Positions 41,194 to 51,166 are shown, counted from the stretch's first letter. The stretch is 52,413 bases of DNA from Pseudonocardia sp. (GCF_025965585.1 NZ_JAOPWR010000428.1:1-52413), one strand, 5' to 3'. Numbers and translations: made by a program. The notes: a model not told the origin generated them from the sequence alone.

Positions 41194-42441
41194 TCAGCGA
41201 CCGGTCATCGCCCGGTGGCGCGCCACGGCCTGCTGGTCGGTGAGCATCGAGACCTGGTCGAGCACGACGCGGAGCCTGCCGTCGTCGTCCGGGGCCTCGG
41301 CCCACGACTCGGCGAACACCGGGTCGAGCGCGTCGGGGGCCTTCGCCAGCAGCGCGGCGGCCAGCTCGGTGAGCAGCTCACGCTGGCGGGCCTGCATCGC
41401 GAGCCGGTCGGGGTCGCTCATCACGTACCGCAGCGCCACGGCCTTGAGCAGCGCCACCTCCGCACCCGCGCCGGGCGGCACGAGGAGGTCGGCGGCGTAG
41501 CGGGTGAGCGGGCCGTCGCCGTGGGCGTCGCGGGTGGCGTCGGTGGCCGCCACCACGAACCGTCCGACGAGCTCGCTGGTCAGCCGCTTGAGCGCCGCAT
41601 GCCCGGACGACGGCGCCGTGGCCGCGGTGAACCCGCGCACCGCGTCGACCACGGGCAGCGCGAGCAGGACGTCACCGGCCTCGGCCAGCGCGCCGCGGTC
41701 CCCGCCGAAGTGCCGCGCGGCCAGCTCCACCAGCACCGCCTGCTCCGACGGCGAGCCCAGCGCCGCCAGGTCGATGCGGCCGGCGAGAATGCCGTCCTCC
41801 ACGTCGTGCACGGAGTAGGCGACGTCGTCGGCCCAGTCCATGACCTGCGACTCGAGGCAGCGCCTGCTCTCGGGCGCGCCGTCGCGGACCCAGGCGAACA
41901 GCTCCGCGTCGCAGGCGTAGGCGCCGTACTTGCGGTCGCCCGGTCGGCGCACCCAGGGGTACTTGCAGGACGCGTCGAGGCTGGCGCGGGTGAGGTTGAG
42001 GCCGCTCCCGCTGATCTTGGGTTCGAGCCGGGTGAGGATGCGCAGCGTCTGGGCATTGCCCTCGAACCCGCCCTCGACGCCGTGCGCGGACCCGAACTCG
42101 TCGAGTGCGCGCTCGCCGTTGTGCCCGAACGGCGGGTGGCCGATGTCGTGGGCGAGCCCGGCGGTGTCGACGACGTCCGGGTCGCAGCCGAGGTCCTCGG
42201 CGATGCCGCGGCCGATCTGGGCCACCTCGAGCGAGTGCGTCAGCCGGGTTCGCGGCGCGCCGCTGATCTCCGCGCCCTCCCCGGGGCCCACCACCTGCGT
42301 CTTGCCCGCGAGGCGGCGCAGCGCGGCGGAGTGCAGCACCCGCGCGCGGTCGCGGGAGAACGGGCTGCGCCGTTCCGGGCGTCCGGTGGCCTTCGGCGCC
42401 TCAGGGACCTGACGCTCGCGGTCGTGGTCGGAGTACGTCAC
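41194..42441 (-). CDS. dgt: Deoxyguanosinetriphosphate triphosphohydrolase-like protein
   Basis: A 415-aa HD-domain enzyme. His69 in TRLTHSLEV, His98-Asp99 in LAHDIGHPPFGHNGE and the later Asp in MDWADDVAYSVHD form the metal site. The N-terminus PFSRDRARVLHSAALRRL is typical of bacterial dGTPases, which split dNTPs to deoxynucleoside and triphosphate and adjust dNTP pools. The GTG at 42441 overlaps the stop of the YdcF gene (GTGA), placing it last in a three-gene operon. Confidence 0.95.
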   Translation of the reverse strand: MTYSDHDRERQVPEAPKATGRPERRSPFSRDRARVLHSAALRRLAGKTQVVGPGEGAEISGAPRTRLTHSLEVAQIGRGIAEDLGCDPDVVDTAGLAHDIGHPPFGHNGERALDEFGSAHGVEGGFEGNAQTLRILTRLEPKISGSGLNLTRASLDASCKYPWVRRPGDRKYGAYACDAELFAWVRDGAPESRRCLESQVMDWADDVAYSVHDVEDGILAGRIDLAALGSPSEQAVLVELAARHFGGDRGALAEAGDVLLALPVVDAVRGFTAATAPSSGHAALKRLTSELVGRFVVAATDATRDAHGDGPLTRYAADLLVPPGAGAEVALLKAVALRYVMSDPDRLAMQARQRELLTELAAALLAKAPDALDPVFAESWAEAPDDDGRLRVVLDQVSMLTDQQAVARHRAMTGR

Positions 42442-43190
42442 CCGAGTCCCGTGGTCTCGGTGTCGACGGAGGAGTGGGTGAGCCGGTAGTAGAGCATCGC
42501 GCCGGTCTCGCGGACGATGTAGCGCACCTGCGTCTCGCGCGTCTGGACGACGGGCCCCGACCGCGTCGGAGACGTCCACGCCTCCAGTCCGCTGTCGCGC
42601 GCCATCTGGCGGGCGCGCAGCAAGTGCCACGGGTCGCTGACCAGCAGCGCGGTGCTCCAGCCGTCCTGCTTCGCGCGCGCGGCCACGGCCTGCAGGCTGA
42701 GCAGCGTGTCGGAGCCGACCGGCACCGCGACGACGGCGGCGGCGGGGACGCCGCGGCTGATCAGGTAGCGGCGCCCGGCCTCGGCCTCGGTGTAGGCGTC
42801 GCCGACGCGCCCGCCGCCGGTGGTGACGATGCGCGGCGCCATCTTGTCGGCGTAGAGCTGCTCGGCGTGGCGCAGCCGGGCGGCGAAGATCGAGCTGGGC
42901 TCGCCGTCGTACTGGGCGGCTCCCAGGACCACGACGGCGTCGACGGGTCGCCGGTCGTCGATCCGCGCCACCTGCCACACGCGGAACGCGGTGCCACCCA
43001 GCACGAACAACGCGACGAGCACCACGCCGAGCACCACGCGGGTGAGCCAGCTGCGGCGACGGCCCGGCACGGGGGCGGCGAGGGCGACGGTCGGGGGTTC
43101 GGGCGCACGCCGCTGGGACCGATCGCGCAGCGACCCACGGGGGCCGCGCAGCGGCTCCGTGGGCACCTCGGAGAGCGGCCCATGAGTCAT
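42438..43190 (-). CDS. YdcF/SanA-like DUF218 membrane protein
   Basis: A 250-aa protein with a long Pro/Arg-rich cytosolic N-terminus, one membrane helix (about 50-70, VVLGVVLVALFVLGGTAF) and an extracytoplasmic DUF218 domain: DAVVVLGAAQYDGEPS, IVTTGGG, ALLVSDPWHLLRARQMA. The family includes SanA and YdcF/ElyC, linked to envelope and peptidoglycan biology, with unclear chemistry. ATG 43190 overlaps the xdhC stop; its own stop overlaps dgt. Confidence 0.88.
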   Translation of the reverse strand: MTHGPLSEVPTEPLRGPRGSLRDRSQRRAPEPPTVALAAPVPGRRRSWLTRVVLGVVLVALFVLGGTAFRVWQVARIDDRRPVDAVVVLGAAQYDGEPSSIFAARLRHAEQLYADKMAPRIVTTGGGRVGDAYTEAEAGRRYLISRGVPAAAVVAVPVGSDTLLSLQAVAARAKQDGWSTALLVSDPWHLLRARQMARDSGLEAWTSPTRSGPVVQTRETQVRYIVRETGAMLYYRLTHSSVDTETTGLG

Positions 43191-44215
43191 CCGCCGATCC
43201 GGCCCTCGGCGGCGGCGAGCGCGGTGCCGGCACGCCCGGCGCGGGCGGCGATGACCTGGGCGACGACCGACACGGCCGTCTCGGCCGGGGTGCGGGCCCC
43301 CAGGTCGAGCCCGACGGGCCCGTACAGGCCGGCCAGCTCGTCCTCGGTGAGGCCCGCGGCGCGCAACCGCTCGCGCCGCGTCGACTGGGTGTGGCGCGAG
43401 CCGAGCGCCCCGATGAAGCCACGGCCGCGCAGGCCGGCGATCAGGGCGGTGTCGAACTTCGGCGCGTGGTCGAGCAGCACGAGCACGTCGGCGTCGGAGA
43501 ACGCGGACACGGCCGCCACCGTGGCGTCGAGCTCGCTCTCCCGGCTGGTCGACCAGCCCAGCAGCGCGGCCTGTGCCCGCAGCGCCTCACCGATCGCCCC
43601 GGACCCGACGATCAGCACCGACGGCACCGGGATCCAGAGGTCCAGCAGCAGCTCCGGCCCGTCCTCCACGGCGACGCGCTCGGTGACGGTGGCGCCGCGG
43701 CGGAGCAGCTTCCGTGCGGCCGCGGTGGCGGCGTCGTCGAGGGCGGCGGAGCCCAGCGAGCCCACGACGTCGGCCAGCTCGGTGCCGCTGAGCACCAGCG
43801 CCGACGCACCGTCGGCGGTGGACACGAGCGCCGCGGGCGTGCCGTGCTCCAGCGCGGCGCCGAGCGCCTCCGCGGGCGCGGCGGGGAGCGGGTGGCCCAG
43901 CAGCGTGGCCCCGCCGGAGCAGGCCAGGCCCGCGGCGAGGGCGGCGGGCTCGCCGACATGGGCGTTGCGGGTCTGCGGCTCGGTGGCCGAGGCGGCCGCG
44001 AGCGGCACCGCGGCGTCGTCCAGCGCGCCGCGGTAGAGGACCCCGGCGAGGGCACCTGACGCGGTGCCCGCGAGGAGCTGTCCGCTCTCGACGGTGCCGA
44101 ACCCGTGCCGGTCCAGCACCCGGACCACACCGAGCCCGTCACCGGAGAGCCGGCGCAGGGCCGCCCCCAGCTCGCGCAGACGGGTGTTGGCGTCCTGCTC
44201 CTGCACCTGTGTCAC
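43187..44215 (-). CDS. XdhC/CoxI-family protein
   Basis: A 342-aa protein. The N-terminal XdhC_CoxI domain (about 8-80) and the C-terminal Rossmann domain (about 190-330; VLIVGSGAIGEAL and FIGALGSRHTQSTRRERL with YGPVGLDLGARTPAE) are both present. XdhC proteins bind and sulfurate Mo cofactor for insertion in xanthine dehydrogenase-type enzymes, but no molybdo-hydroxylase gene is here. The GTG 44215 start is supported by TACGCT 7 nt upstream. It heads the xdhC-ydcF-dgt operon. Confidence 0.85.
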   Translation of the reverse strand: MTQVQEQDANTRLRELGAALRRLSGDGLGVVRVLDRHGFGTVESGQLLAGTASGALAGVLYRGALDDAAVPLAAASATEPQTRNAHVGEPAALAAGLACSGGATLLGHPLPAAPAEALGAALEHGTPAALVSTADGASALVLSGTELADVVGSLGSAALDDAATAAARKLLRRGATVTERVAVEDGPELLLDLWIPVPSVLIVGSGAIGEALRAQAALLGWSTSRESELDATVAAVSAFSDADVLVLLDHAPKFDTALIAGLRGRGFIGALGSRHTQSTRRERLRAAGLTEDELAGLYGPVGLDLGARTPAETAVSVVAQVIAARAGRAGTALAAAEGRIGG

Positions 44216-44237
44216 GCGGCTCAGCGTAGCGGCCGTT

Positions 44238-44843
44238 CTACAGCCAGCCGCGCTCATCGGCCACCCGGACCGCCTCGGCGCGGGTGCGGGCCGCGGTCTT
44301 GCCGATGGCCGCCGAGAGGTGGTTGCGCACCGTGCCCTCCGACAGGTGCAGACGGCTCGCGACGTCGGCGACCGTTGCGCCGTCGCGGGCGGCCAGCAGC
44401 ACGTCGTGCTCGCGCCCGGTGAGCGGGCTCGTGCCGCTGGAGAGCGACTCGGCGGCGAGCGTCGGGTCCACCACCCGCAGCCCCGCGTGCACCCGCCGCA
44501 CGGCGTCCACGAGCTGCTCGGGCGGCGCGTCCTTCACCACGAACCCGGACGCCCCCGCCCGCATGGCCCGCGCGAGGTAGCCGGGTCTGCCGAACGTGGT
44601 GAGGATGACGACGCGGCAGGCCGGCAGGGCCTTCTTCAGCGCGGCTGCGGCGTCCAGGCCGTCGCCGCCGGGCATCTGGACGTCGAGGAGCGCCACGTCC
44701 GGCATGCTCGCCGTGGCTGCCGGGACGACGTCGGCGCCGGAGCCGACCTGCGCGACGACCTCGATGTCGTGCTCGAGCCCGAGCATCGCGGCGAGCGCAC
44801 CGCGCACCAGCGCCTGGTCGTCGGCGAGCAGGACCCTGATCAC
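44238..44843 (-). CDS. NarL/LuxR-type response regulator
   Basis: A 201-aa regulator. The receiver (1-120) has LLADDQAL, the phosphoacceptor Asp in LLDVQMPGGDG (about residue 54), and FVVKDAPPEQL. The C-terminal LuxR HTH reads LTGREHDVLLAARDGATVAD then RLHLSEGTVRNHLSAAIGKT. The GTG at 44843 follows the kinase stop by 13 nt. The pair resembles DesKR-type systems that often control a neighbouring ABC transporter, but none is adjacent here. Confidence 0.93.
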   Translation of the reverse strand: MIRVLLADDQALVRGALAAMLGLEHDIEVVAQVGSGADVVPAATASMPDVALLDVQMPGGDGLDAAAALKKALPACRVVILTTFGRPGYLARAMRAGASGFVVKDAPPEQLVDAVRRVHAGLRVVDPTLAAESLSSGTSPLTGREHDVLLAARDGATVADVASRLHLSEGTVRNHLSAAIGKTAARTRAEAVRVADERGWL

Positions 44844-44856
44844 CGAACGGCGCCGA

Positions 44857-45981
44857 TCACGTGCGCGCCCGCTTGCGCGAGGGCAGGCACTCCGCGCGCA
44901 GCCGGTAGCCGCCGCCCGGGAGCGGACCGGCGTCGACCCAGCCGCCGATCGCCGCGAGGCGCTCGGTGAGGCCGCTGATCCCGTTGCCCGCGGGCGTGTC
45001 CGCCGGACTACCGACGCCGTCGTCGCACACCTCGACCGATGTCGGCGTGAGCCGCACCGTGCACCGGCTCGCCCCGCTGTGCCGGATCGCGTTGGTGACG
45101 CCCTCCCGCACGACGTGCGCGAAGGCCTGCTGCCGCTCGGGCGGCACGTCGTCGACCGCGACGGGCAGGTCGGCCTCGATCTCCGCGGCCCGCAGCGCCT
45201 CCCCGGCGACGGCGATCTCCCGGGCGAGCGACGCCACCCGGTTCGCCGAGACGGTGGACCGCACCTCGGCCAGCGCCTGGCGGCCGAGACGCTCCATGTC
45301 GGTGACCTCGTCGGCGGCCCGCTCGGCGTCACCCGACTCCAGCAGGCGCCGCGCCAGACCGGCCTTGACGGTGATCGTGGTGAGGCTGTGGCCGAGCACG
45401 TCGTGCAGATCGCGGGCCATCCGCTCGCGCTCGGCGGTGACGGCCAGGGTCGCCAGCTCCTCGCGGGCGTCGCGCAGCGCGGTGTTGGCGCGGATCAGCC
45501 CGAACATGCCGGTCATCGCCAGGATGATCGCCGCCATCGTGATCACCTGTCCGAGGTCGAAGGTCCCGGTCCGGAGCCAGACCCCCGCGATCCCCGCCGC
45601 GCAGACGACGGCGGCCGTGACCGCCCCGTGCGGCGGCGGCACCAGCGCGATGATCGCCACCACCGCGAAGCTGACGGTGTAGAGCGCCCCCGACCCCGCG
45701 CCGTCGATGCCCACCACCAGGGCGAGCCAGAGCACGACCATCCCGACGAGCAGGCCCACGGTGAACCGGCGGCCGTAGCGCATCATCGCCGCGTAGACGC
45801 CCCAGATGTAGCAGGCGGCGTAGGCCAGCACCACAGCGGCGAGCAGCACGCGCACGGGCCACGGACGGTCGGAGGTGACCGCCACGATCACCCACGGGAT
45901 GAGGACGAGGGTCCACCCGGCGGACATGAGGTACCACTTGCGGGCGGTCAGCCGGGAGGGGTCGCGCACGGCCGCGGTCAT
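44857..45981 (-). CDS. DesK-like sensor histidine kinase
   Basis: A 374-aa kinase with five or six membrane helices (about 15-165) and short loops, so it may sense the membrane itself. The HisKA_3 box is ERMARDLHDVLGHSLTTIT with the phospho-His in DLHD, and the HATPase has HVVREGVTNAIRHS, CDDGVGSP and GNGISGLTERL. ATG 45981 was chosen because TACCGT lies 7 nt upstream on the minus strand; GTG 46005 is the longer alternative. Partner is the response regulator at 44843. Confidence 0.9.
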   Translation of the reverse strand: MTAAVRDPSRLTARKWYLMSAGWTLVLIPWVIVAVTSDRPWPVRVLLAAVVLAYAACYIWGVYAAMMRYGRRFTVGLLVGMVVLWLALVVGIDGAGSGALYTVSFAVVAIIALVPPPHGAVTAAVVCAAGIAGVWLRTGTFDLGQVITMAAIILAMTGMFGLIRANTALRDAREELATLAVTAERERMARDLHDVLGHSLTTITVKAGLARRLLESGDAERAADEVTDMERLGRQALAEVRSTVSANRVASLAREIAVAGEALRAAEIEADLPVAVDDVPPERQQAFAHVVREGVTNAIRHSGASRCTVRLTPTSVEVCDDGVGSPADTPAGNGISGLTERLAAIGGWVDAGPLPGGGYRLRAECLPSRKRART

Positions 45982-46218
45982 GACGCTCACGGTAGAGCCG
46001 TTCACGGATGAGTAACCATGACGAATGTCAGCTGCCGATCAGCGCGCCGACATGATGTGATCAGCGCCCGGATCGGGAACCTCCGGCCGGGATGCCGGCG
46101 TTGCACTGTTGGCAGGCCCGCACGTAGGGGCCCCTCACGAGACAGGATCCATGGACCCGTCAGGTAGTACCGGCACCGCCCTCGCAGGGCGGTCCCTGCG
46201 GCCCGCGAAGGCCGCCTC
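45982..46218. promoter_or_regulatory. Divergent control region and leader of the CNNM-like operon
   Basis: Holds the kinase promoter (TACCGT at 45989-45994, minus) and the upstream region of the CNNM-like gene. A possible plus promoter is TTGCAC at 46111 with a poor -10 TAGGGG. Downstream are GGGGCCCC (46127-46134) and a perfect 7-bp hairpin CCGCCCT-CGC-AGGGCGG (46176-46192) some 26 nt before ATG 46219. The ~80-nt predicted leader looks structured but fits no riboswitch I know. Confidence 0.4.
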
Positions 46219-47583
46219 ATGATCATCGACATCCTCACCGTCCTGGCCGGCGTGCTCGTCGTCGTCGCGATCACCGCGCTGACGGGCTACTTCGTCGCCC
46301 AGGAGTTCGGCTACATGGCCGTCGACCGGGCGCGCCTGCGTGCCCGTGCCGGGGCCGGCGACACCGGCGCCCGCCGCGCCCTCGACGTCACCGACCGCAC
46401 CTCCTTCATGCTCTCCGGTGCCCAGCTCGGCATCACCGTCACCGGCCTGCTCGTCGGCTACGTCGCCGAGCCCCTGATCGGCGCGGGCCTCGGCTCGCTG
46501 CTGGGCGGCGTCGGCGTGCCCACCGGTGTCGGCATCGCGAGCGGCACGGTGCTGGCCCTGCTGCTCGCCACCGTCGTCCAGATGGTGTTCGGCGAGCTGT
46601 TCCCCAAGAACCTCGCGATCGCCCGGCCCGAGCCGGTGGCCCGCGCGTTGGCGCTGTCCACCACCGTCTACCTCAAGCTCTTCGGCTGGCTGATCAAGCT
46701 GTTCGACGCCGCGTCGAACCTGCTGCTCAAGGCCCTGCGCATCGAGCCGGTGCACGACGTGGAGCACTCCGCCACGCCGCGCGACCTGGAGGCGATCATC
46801 GACGAGTCCCGCGACAGCGGTGACCTCGACGAGGAGCTCTCCACACTGCTCGACCGCGTCCTGGACTTCACCGACCGCTCCGCGCGTGCCGCGATGATCC
46901 CCCGCCCGCGCGTGGCCTCGATCCCCGCGGACGCCACGGTGGCCGAGCTGGTCACGATCATGGCGTCGGGCCACTCCCGGCTGCCCGTGCTCGGTTCCGG
47001 CGCCGACGACGTCGTGGGCGTCATCTGCCTGCGCGACGTGCTGGCGCTCGAAGGCCAGGACCTGTCCGCGATCCGCGTCGCCGATGCCGCGCGCCCGCCC
47101 GTGCTGGTGCCGGCGTCGCTGCCGTTGCCCGCCGTGCTGGCGGCGCTGCGCGAGGCCGACGACGAGTTCGCCTGCGTCGTCGACGAGTACGGCGGCCTGG
47201 CCGGCGTCATCACGATGGAGGACATCGCCGAGGAGCTCGTCGGCGAGATCACCGATGAGCACGACCCGGCGGGCGTCGACCGTCCTCGGATCGGTGACGG
47301 CGAGTGGACCGTCGACGGCGCGATGCACATCGACGACGTGGAGCGGCTCATCGACGCCGACCTGCCCGACGAGGACGGCGACTACCAGACCGTCGGCGGC
47401 CTGGTCATCGACCTGCTGCAGCGGCTGCCCGAGGTCGGCGACACCGTGGCGCTCGTGCTCGAGCCCGAGGAGGAGGACGGCCCGCCGCGGCACCTCGAGA
47501 TCACCGTCTGCGATGTCGGGCGCCGGGTACCGTCCACGGTCCTGCTCGCCTGGGCCCGCGTGGACGCGGAGGTGGAGGCGTGA
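46219..47583 (+). CDS. CNNM/CorC-like (hemolysin C family) membrane protein, full length
   Basis: A 454-aa protein. The DUF21/CNNM membrane domain (1-~190) has four helices with AQLGITVTGLLVGYVAEPLI and FGELFPKNLAIARPE. A CBS pair (about 215-335; MIPRPRVASIPADATVAEL, SRLPVLG, ACVVDEYGGLAGVITMEDI) and a CorC_HlyC domain (about 350-430; WTVDGAMHIDDVERL, YQTVGGLVIDLLQRLPEVGD) follow. CNNM relatives (MpfA, CorC) export or regulate Mg2+. The stop overlaps the GTG of the paralogue at 47580. Confidence 0.93.
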   Translation: MIIDILTVLAGVLVVVAITALTGYFVAQEFGYMAVDRARLRARAGAGDTGARRALDVTDRTSFMLSGAQLGITVTGLLVGYVAEPLIGAGLGSLLGGVGVPTGVGIASGTVLALLLATVVQMVFGELFPKNLAIARPEPVARALALSTTVYLKLFGWLIKLFDAASNLLLKALRIEPVHDVEHSATPRDLEAIIDESRDSGDLDEELSTLLDRVLDFTDRSARAAMIPRPRVASIPADATVAELVTIMASGHSRLPVLGSGADDVVGVICLRDVLALEGQDLSAIRVADAARPPVLVPASLPLPAVLAALREADDEFACVVDEYGGLAGVITMEDIAEELVGEITDEHDPAGVDRPRIGDGEWTVDGAMHIDDVERLIDADLPDEDGDYQTVGGLVIDLLQRLPEVGDTVALVLEPEEEDGPPRHLEITVCDVGRRVPSTVLLAWARVDAEVEA

Positions 47584-48575
47584 GCACCGGCGTCGCCATC
47601 GTCATCTCGGTGGTCCTGATCGCGCTCAGCGCGTTCTTCGTGGCCGCGGAGTTCGCGCTCGTCGCGGCCCGCCGCTACCGGCTGGAGGAGGTCGCCGCGT
47701 CCAGCGCGTCGGCCCGTGCGGCGCTGAAGAGCGCCAAGGACCTCTCCATGCTGCTCGCCGGCTCCCAGCTCGGCATCACGCTGTGCACGCTGGGGCTCGG
47801 CGCGCTCGGCAAGCCTGCGGTGGAGGTGCTCCTCGCGCCGCTGTTCGGCGGGCTGGGCGAGACCGCGGCGGGCGTGCTGTCGTTCGTGCTGTCACTGCTC
47901 ATCGTGACGTTCCTGCACCTCGTCGTGGGCGAGATGGCCCCGAAGTCGTGGGCCATCGCGCATCCCGAGCGCTCGGCCACGCTGCTCGCGCTCCCGATGC
48001 GCGCGTTCATGGTGGTCACCCGGCCGCTGCTGGTCGGCCTCAACGGCCTGGCCAACTGGTGCCTGCACCGCGTGGGCGCCGAGGCCGTGGACCAGGTCGG
48101 CGAGGGCCGCAACCCCGACGACCTGCGTGACCTCGTCGAGCACTCCGCCGTGACGGGCGCCCTCGACGCCGAGCGCCACGACCGGCTCGTCACCGCGCTG
48201 GACCTCGACATGCTCCCGTTGCGCGAGGTCGTCCGGCGCCGCGCCGAGGTGGCCGCGGTGCCGGCCGGCGCGAGCACGGCCGACATCCGCGCGGCGTCCC
48301 GGGAGAGCAGCCACCTTCGGCTGCTCGTCACGGGGCCGGACGGCCTCCCGGTGGGTGTCGTGCACGTCCGCGACGCCCTCACGGCGCAGGCCGGCACCGC
48401 CGCCGACCTGATGCGCCCGGTGCCGACGCTGCAGGCGGAGACCCCCCTGCACGACGCGCTCGGGGCCATGCGGGACGGGCGTAACCACCTCGCGCTCGTG
48501 GCCGACGGTGACGAACTGCTCGGGCTCGTCACCATGCAGGACCTCTTGGACCGGCTGCTGCCTGCCGCCGTCTAG
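47580..48575 (+). CDS. CNNM/CorC-like membrane protein, short paralogue
   Basis: A 331-aa paralogue of the preceding protein: a DUF21 domain (1-~185; FFVAAEFALVAARRYRLEEV, SQLGITLCTLGLGALGKP, VGEMAPKSWAIAHPERSATL) and a CBS pair (about 215-330; HLRLLVTGPDGLPVGVVHV, HLALVADGDELLGLVTMQDL). The CorC_HlyC domain of the upstream partner is missing; the protein ends right after the second CBS. Tandem long/short pairs are common in actinobacteria and may form heterodimers. GTG 47580 overlaps the previous stop. Confidence 0.92.
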   Translation: MSTGVAIVISVVLIALSAFFVAAEFALVAARRYRLEEVAASSASARAALKSAKDLSMLLAGSQLGITLCTLGLGALGKPAVEVLLAPLFGGLGETAAGVLSFVLSLLIVTFLHLVVGEMAPKSWAIAHPERSATLLALPMRAFMVVTRPLLVGLNGLANWCLHRVGAEAVDQVGEGRNPDDLRDLVEHSAVTGALDAERHDRLVTALDLDMLPLREVVRRRAEVAAVPAGASTADIRAASRESSHLRLLVTGPDGLPVGVVHVRDALTAQAGTAADLMRPVPTLQAETPLHDALGAMRDGRNHLALVADGDELLGLVTMQDLLDRLLPAAV

Positions 48576-48609
48576 TTCTTTTCCACCATCCGGAAGCAGG
48601 CTTGTGAGG

Positions 48610-48642
48610 GTCGGTGGCGCCCCGTTTCACTGCGCCACCGAC
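48610..48642. terminator. 11-bp hairpin between the CNNM operon and the hydrolase gene
   Basis: GTCGGTGGCGC (48610-48620) pairs perfectly with 48632-48642, with an 11-nt loop. It lies 34 nt past the CNNM stop and 4 nt before the GGAGG of the next gene, so it could end the upstream transcript or affect initiation at 48658. Confidence 0.55.
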
Positions 48643-48657
48643 TCCTGGAGGTCAGCG

Positions 48658-49365
48658 ATGACGCCACAGTGCCCGTCCGGCCTGACGCTCGTCCTCGTCC
48701 ACGGCGCGTGGCACGGGCCGTGGGTATGGGAGCGCCTCGTCGCCGAGCTCGACGACGTCCCGACCCGCACCGTCGACCTGCCGTCGGTGGGACCCGACCC
48801 GGCGCGCCTGGGCGACCTCCACGCCGACGCGACGGCGATCCGCGAGGTGGCGGCGGGGATCGACGGACCGGTGGTGGTCTGCGCCCACTCCTACGGCGGG
48901 GCGCCGGCCACCGAGGGCGTCGCCGACCTCGGCAACGTCGTCGGGCTCGTCTACCTGTGCGCGTTCCAGCTCGACGTCGGGGACTCGCTGGCCAGCACCG
49001 TCGGCGGCGAGCCGCCGGACTGGTGGGACCTGCACCCGGACGAGGGCTACGTCGACGCACTGCGCCCCGCCGAGATCTTCTACGCCGACGTCGACGTCAT
49101 CACCACCGCAACGTCGATCGGGAGGCTGGGCCACCAGTCCCTCACCGCGCTCGGCCAGCCGCTCACGACCGCCGCGTGGCACACCGTGCCGAGCACCTAC
49201 GTGATCTGCGAGCAGGACCGGGCGATCCCCGTGGCCGCGCAGGAGGCCATGTCCCGGCGCGCGAAGAACGTCCTGCGGATGGCGAGTTCGCACTCGCCGT
49301 TCCTGTCGCACCCGGCGGCACTGGCCGGGATCCTGCGGGCGGAGCTGGCGCGCGCGGCCGGATGA
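48658..49365 (+). CDS. Alpha/beta hydrolase
   Basis: A 235-aa cytoplasmic hydrolase of the compact esterase/MES type. VLVHGAWHGPWVWERL carries the oxyanion HG, the nucleophile Ser is in CAHSYGG (about residue 79-83), the acid Asp in ICEQDRAIP and the His in ASSHSPFLS. GGAGG 7 nt upstream fixes ATG 48658. Substrate unknown; esters or lactones are likely. It is followed 63 nt later by a small gene that may be cotranscribed. Confidence 0.88.
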   Translation: MTPQCPSGLTLVLVHGAWHGPWVWERLVAELDDVPTRTVDLPSVGPDPARLGDLHADATAIREVAAGIDGPVVVCAHSYGGAPATEGVADLGNVVGLVYLCAFQLDVGDSLASTVGGEPPDWWDLHPDEGYVDALRPAEIFYADVDVITTATSIGRLGHQSLTALGQPLTTAAWHTVPSTYVICEQDRAIPVAAQEAMSRRAKNVLRMASSHSPFLSHPAALAGILRAELARAAG

Positions 49366-49395
49366 TCAGCGCTACGCTCCGCTGCACCTCCGTAA

Positions 49396-49428
49396 CACCC
49401 AGGGAGATGCCGCACCCAGGGAGATGCC
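49396..49428 (+). repeat. Tandem duplication of a 16-bp ribosome-binding segment
   Basis: CACCCAGGGAGATGCC occurs at 49396-49411 and again at 49413-49428, ending exactly at the ATG of the 66-aa gene. Both copies contain the Shine-Dalgarno core AGGGAG. The first copy also offers an ATG (49407) in another frame. Confidence 0.9.
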
Positions 49429-49629
49429 ATGAGTCCCCCGACCCTGCGTCCCGCCGATCTGGACGACAGCGCGCTCGCGAAGGTGCGTGCGCTCGAGGAG
49501 CAGCTGGGCGTGCCGCTGGTGGCGTACGCGCCCGAGACGCCGTACGCCCCGCTGACCGAGGACCAGGTGGCCGACCTGCAGCGGGCCGAGGCCGAGCTGG
49601 GCGTTCAGCTGCTGGCCTACCGGTCCTGA
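49429..49629 (+). CDS. 66-aa protein with an internal duplication
   Basis: A small soluble acidic protein I do not recognise. Two related units are visible: AKVRALEEQLGVPLVAY (17-33) and ADLQRAEAELGVQLLAY (48-64), each a helix followed by a short strand LGV-x-L-x-AY, joined by a Pro-rich turn (APETPYAPLTED). A strong AGGGAG precedes ATG 49429. The coding frame shows normal third-position GC bias. It might bind a partner as a symmetric mini-domain; no function is known to me. Confidence 0.65.
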   Translation: MSPPTLRPADLDDSALAKVRALEEQLGVPLVAYAPETPYAPLTEDQVADLQRAEAELGVQLLAYRS

Positions 49630-49641
49630 CGAACGGGGCCG

Positions 49642-49665
49642 GGGGCGGTCCGACCGAACCGCCCC
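49642..49665. terminator. Hairpin between the convergent 66-aa gene and glyS
   Basis: GGGGCGGT (49642-49649) pairs with ACCGCCCC (49658-49665) around an 8-nt loop, in the 42-bp gap between two convergent stops. Confidence 0.6.
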
Positions 49666-49671
49666 GCGCCG

Positions 49672-51069
<1,398 letters not shown>

Positions 51070-51166
51070 GGACACTCCAGAACGGAAGGGACATGCGGAT
51101 GACTCCAGAGTAGCGAGGTGCGCAGCGCCCCTGAACGGTGGCGGCCGGGGGTCGGGGCGCCCACCC

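Noticed and set aside
46127..46218. Possible M-box (Mg) or yybP-ykoY (Mn) riboswitch before the CNNM-like gene
   Set aside because: Conserved cores of these classes could not be found; kept only as an unclassified structured leader.
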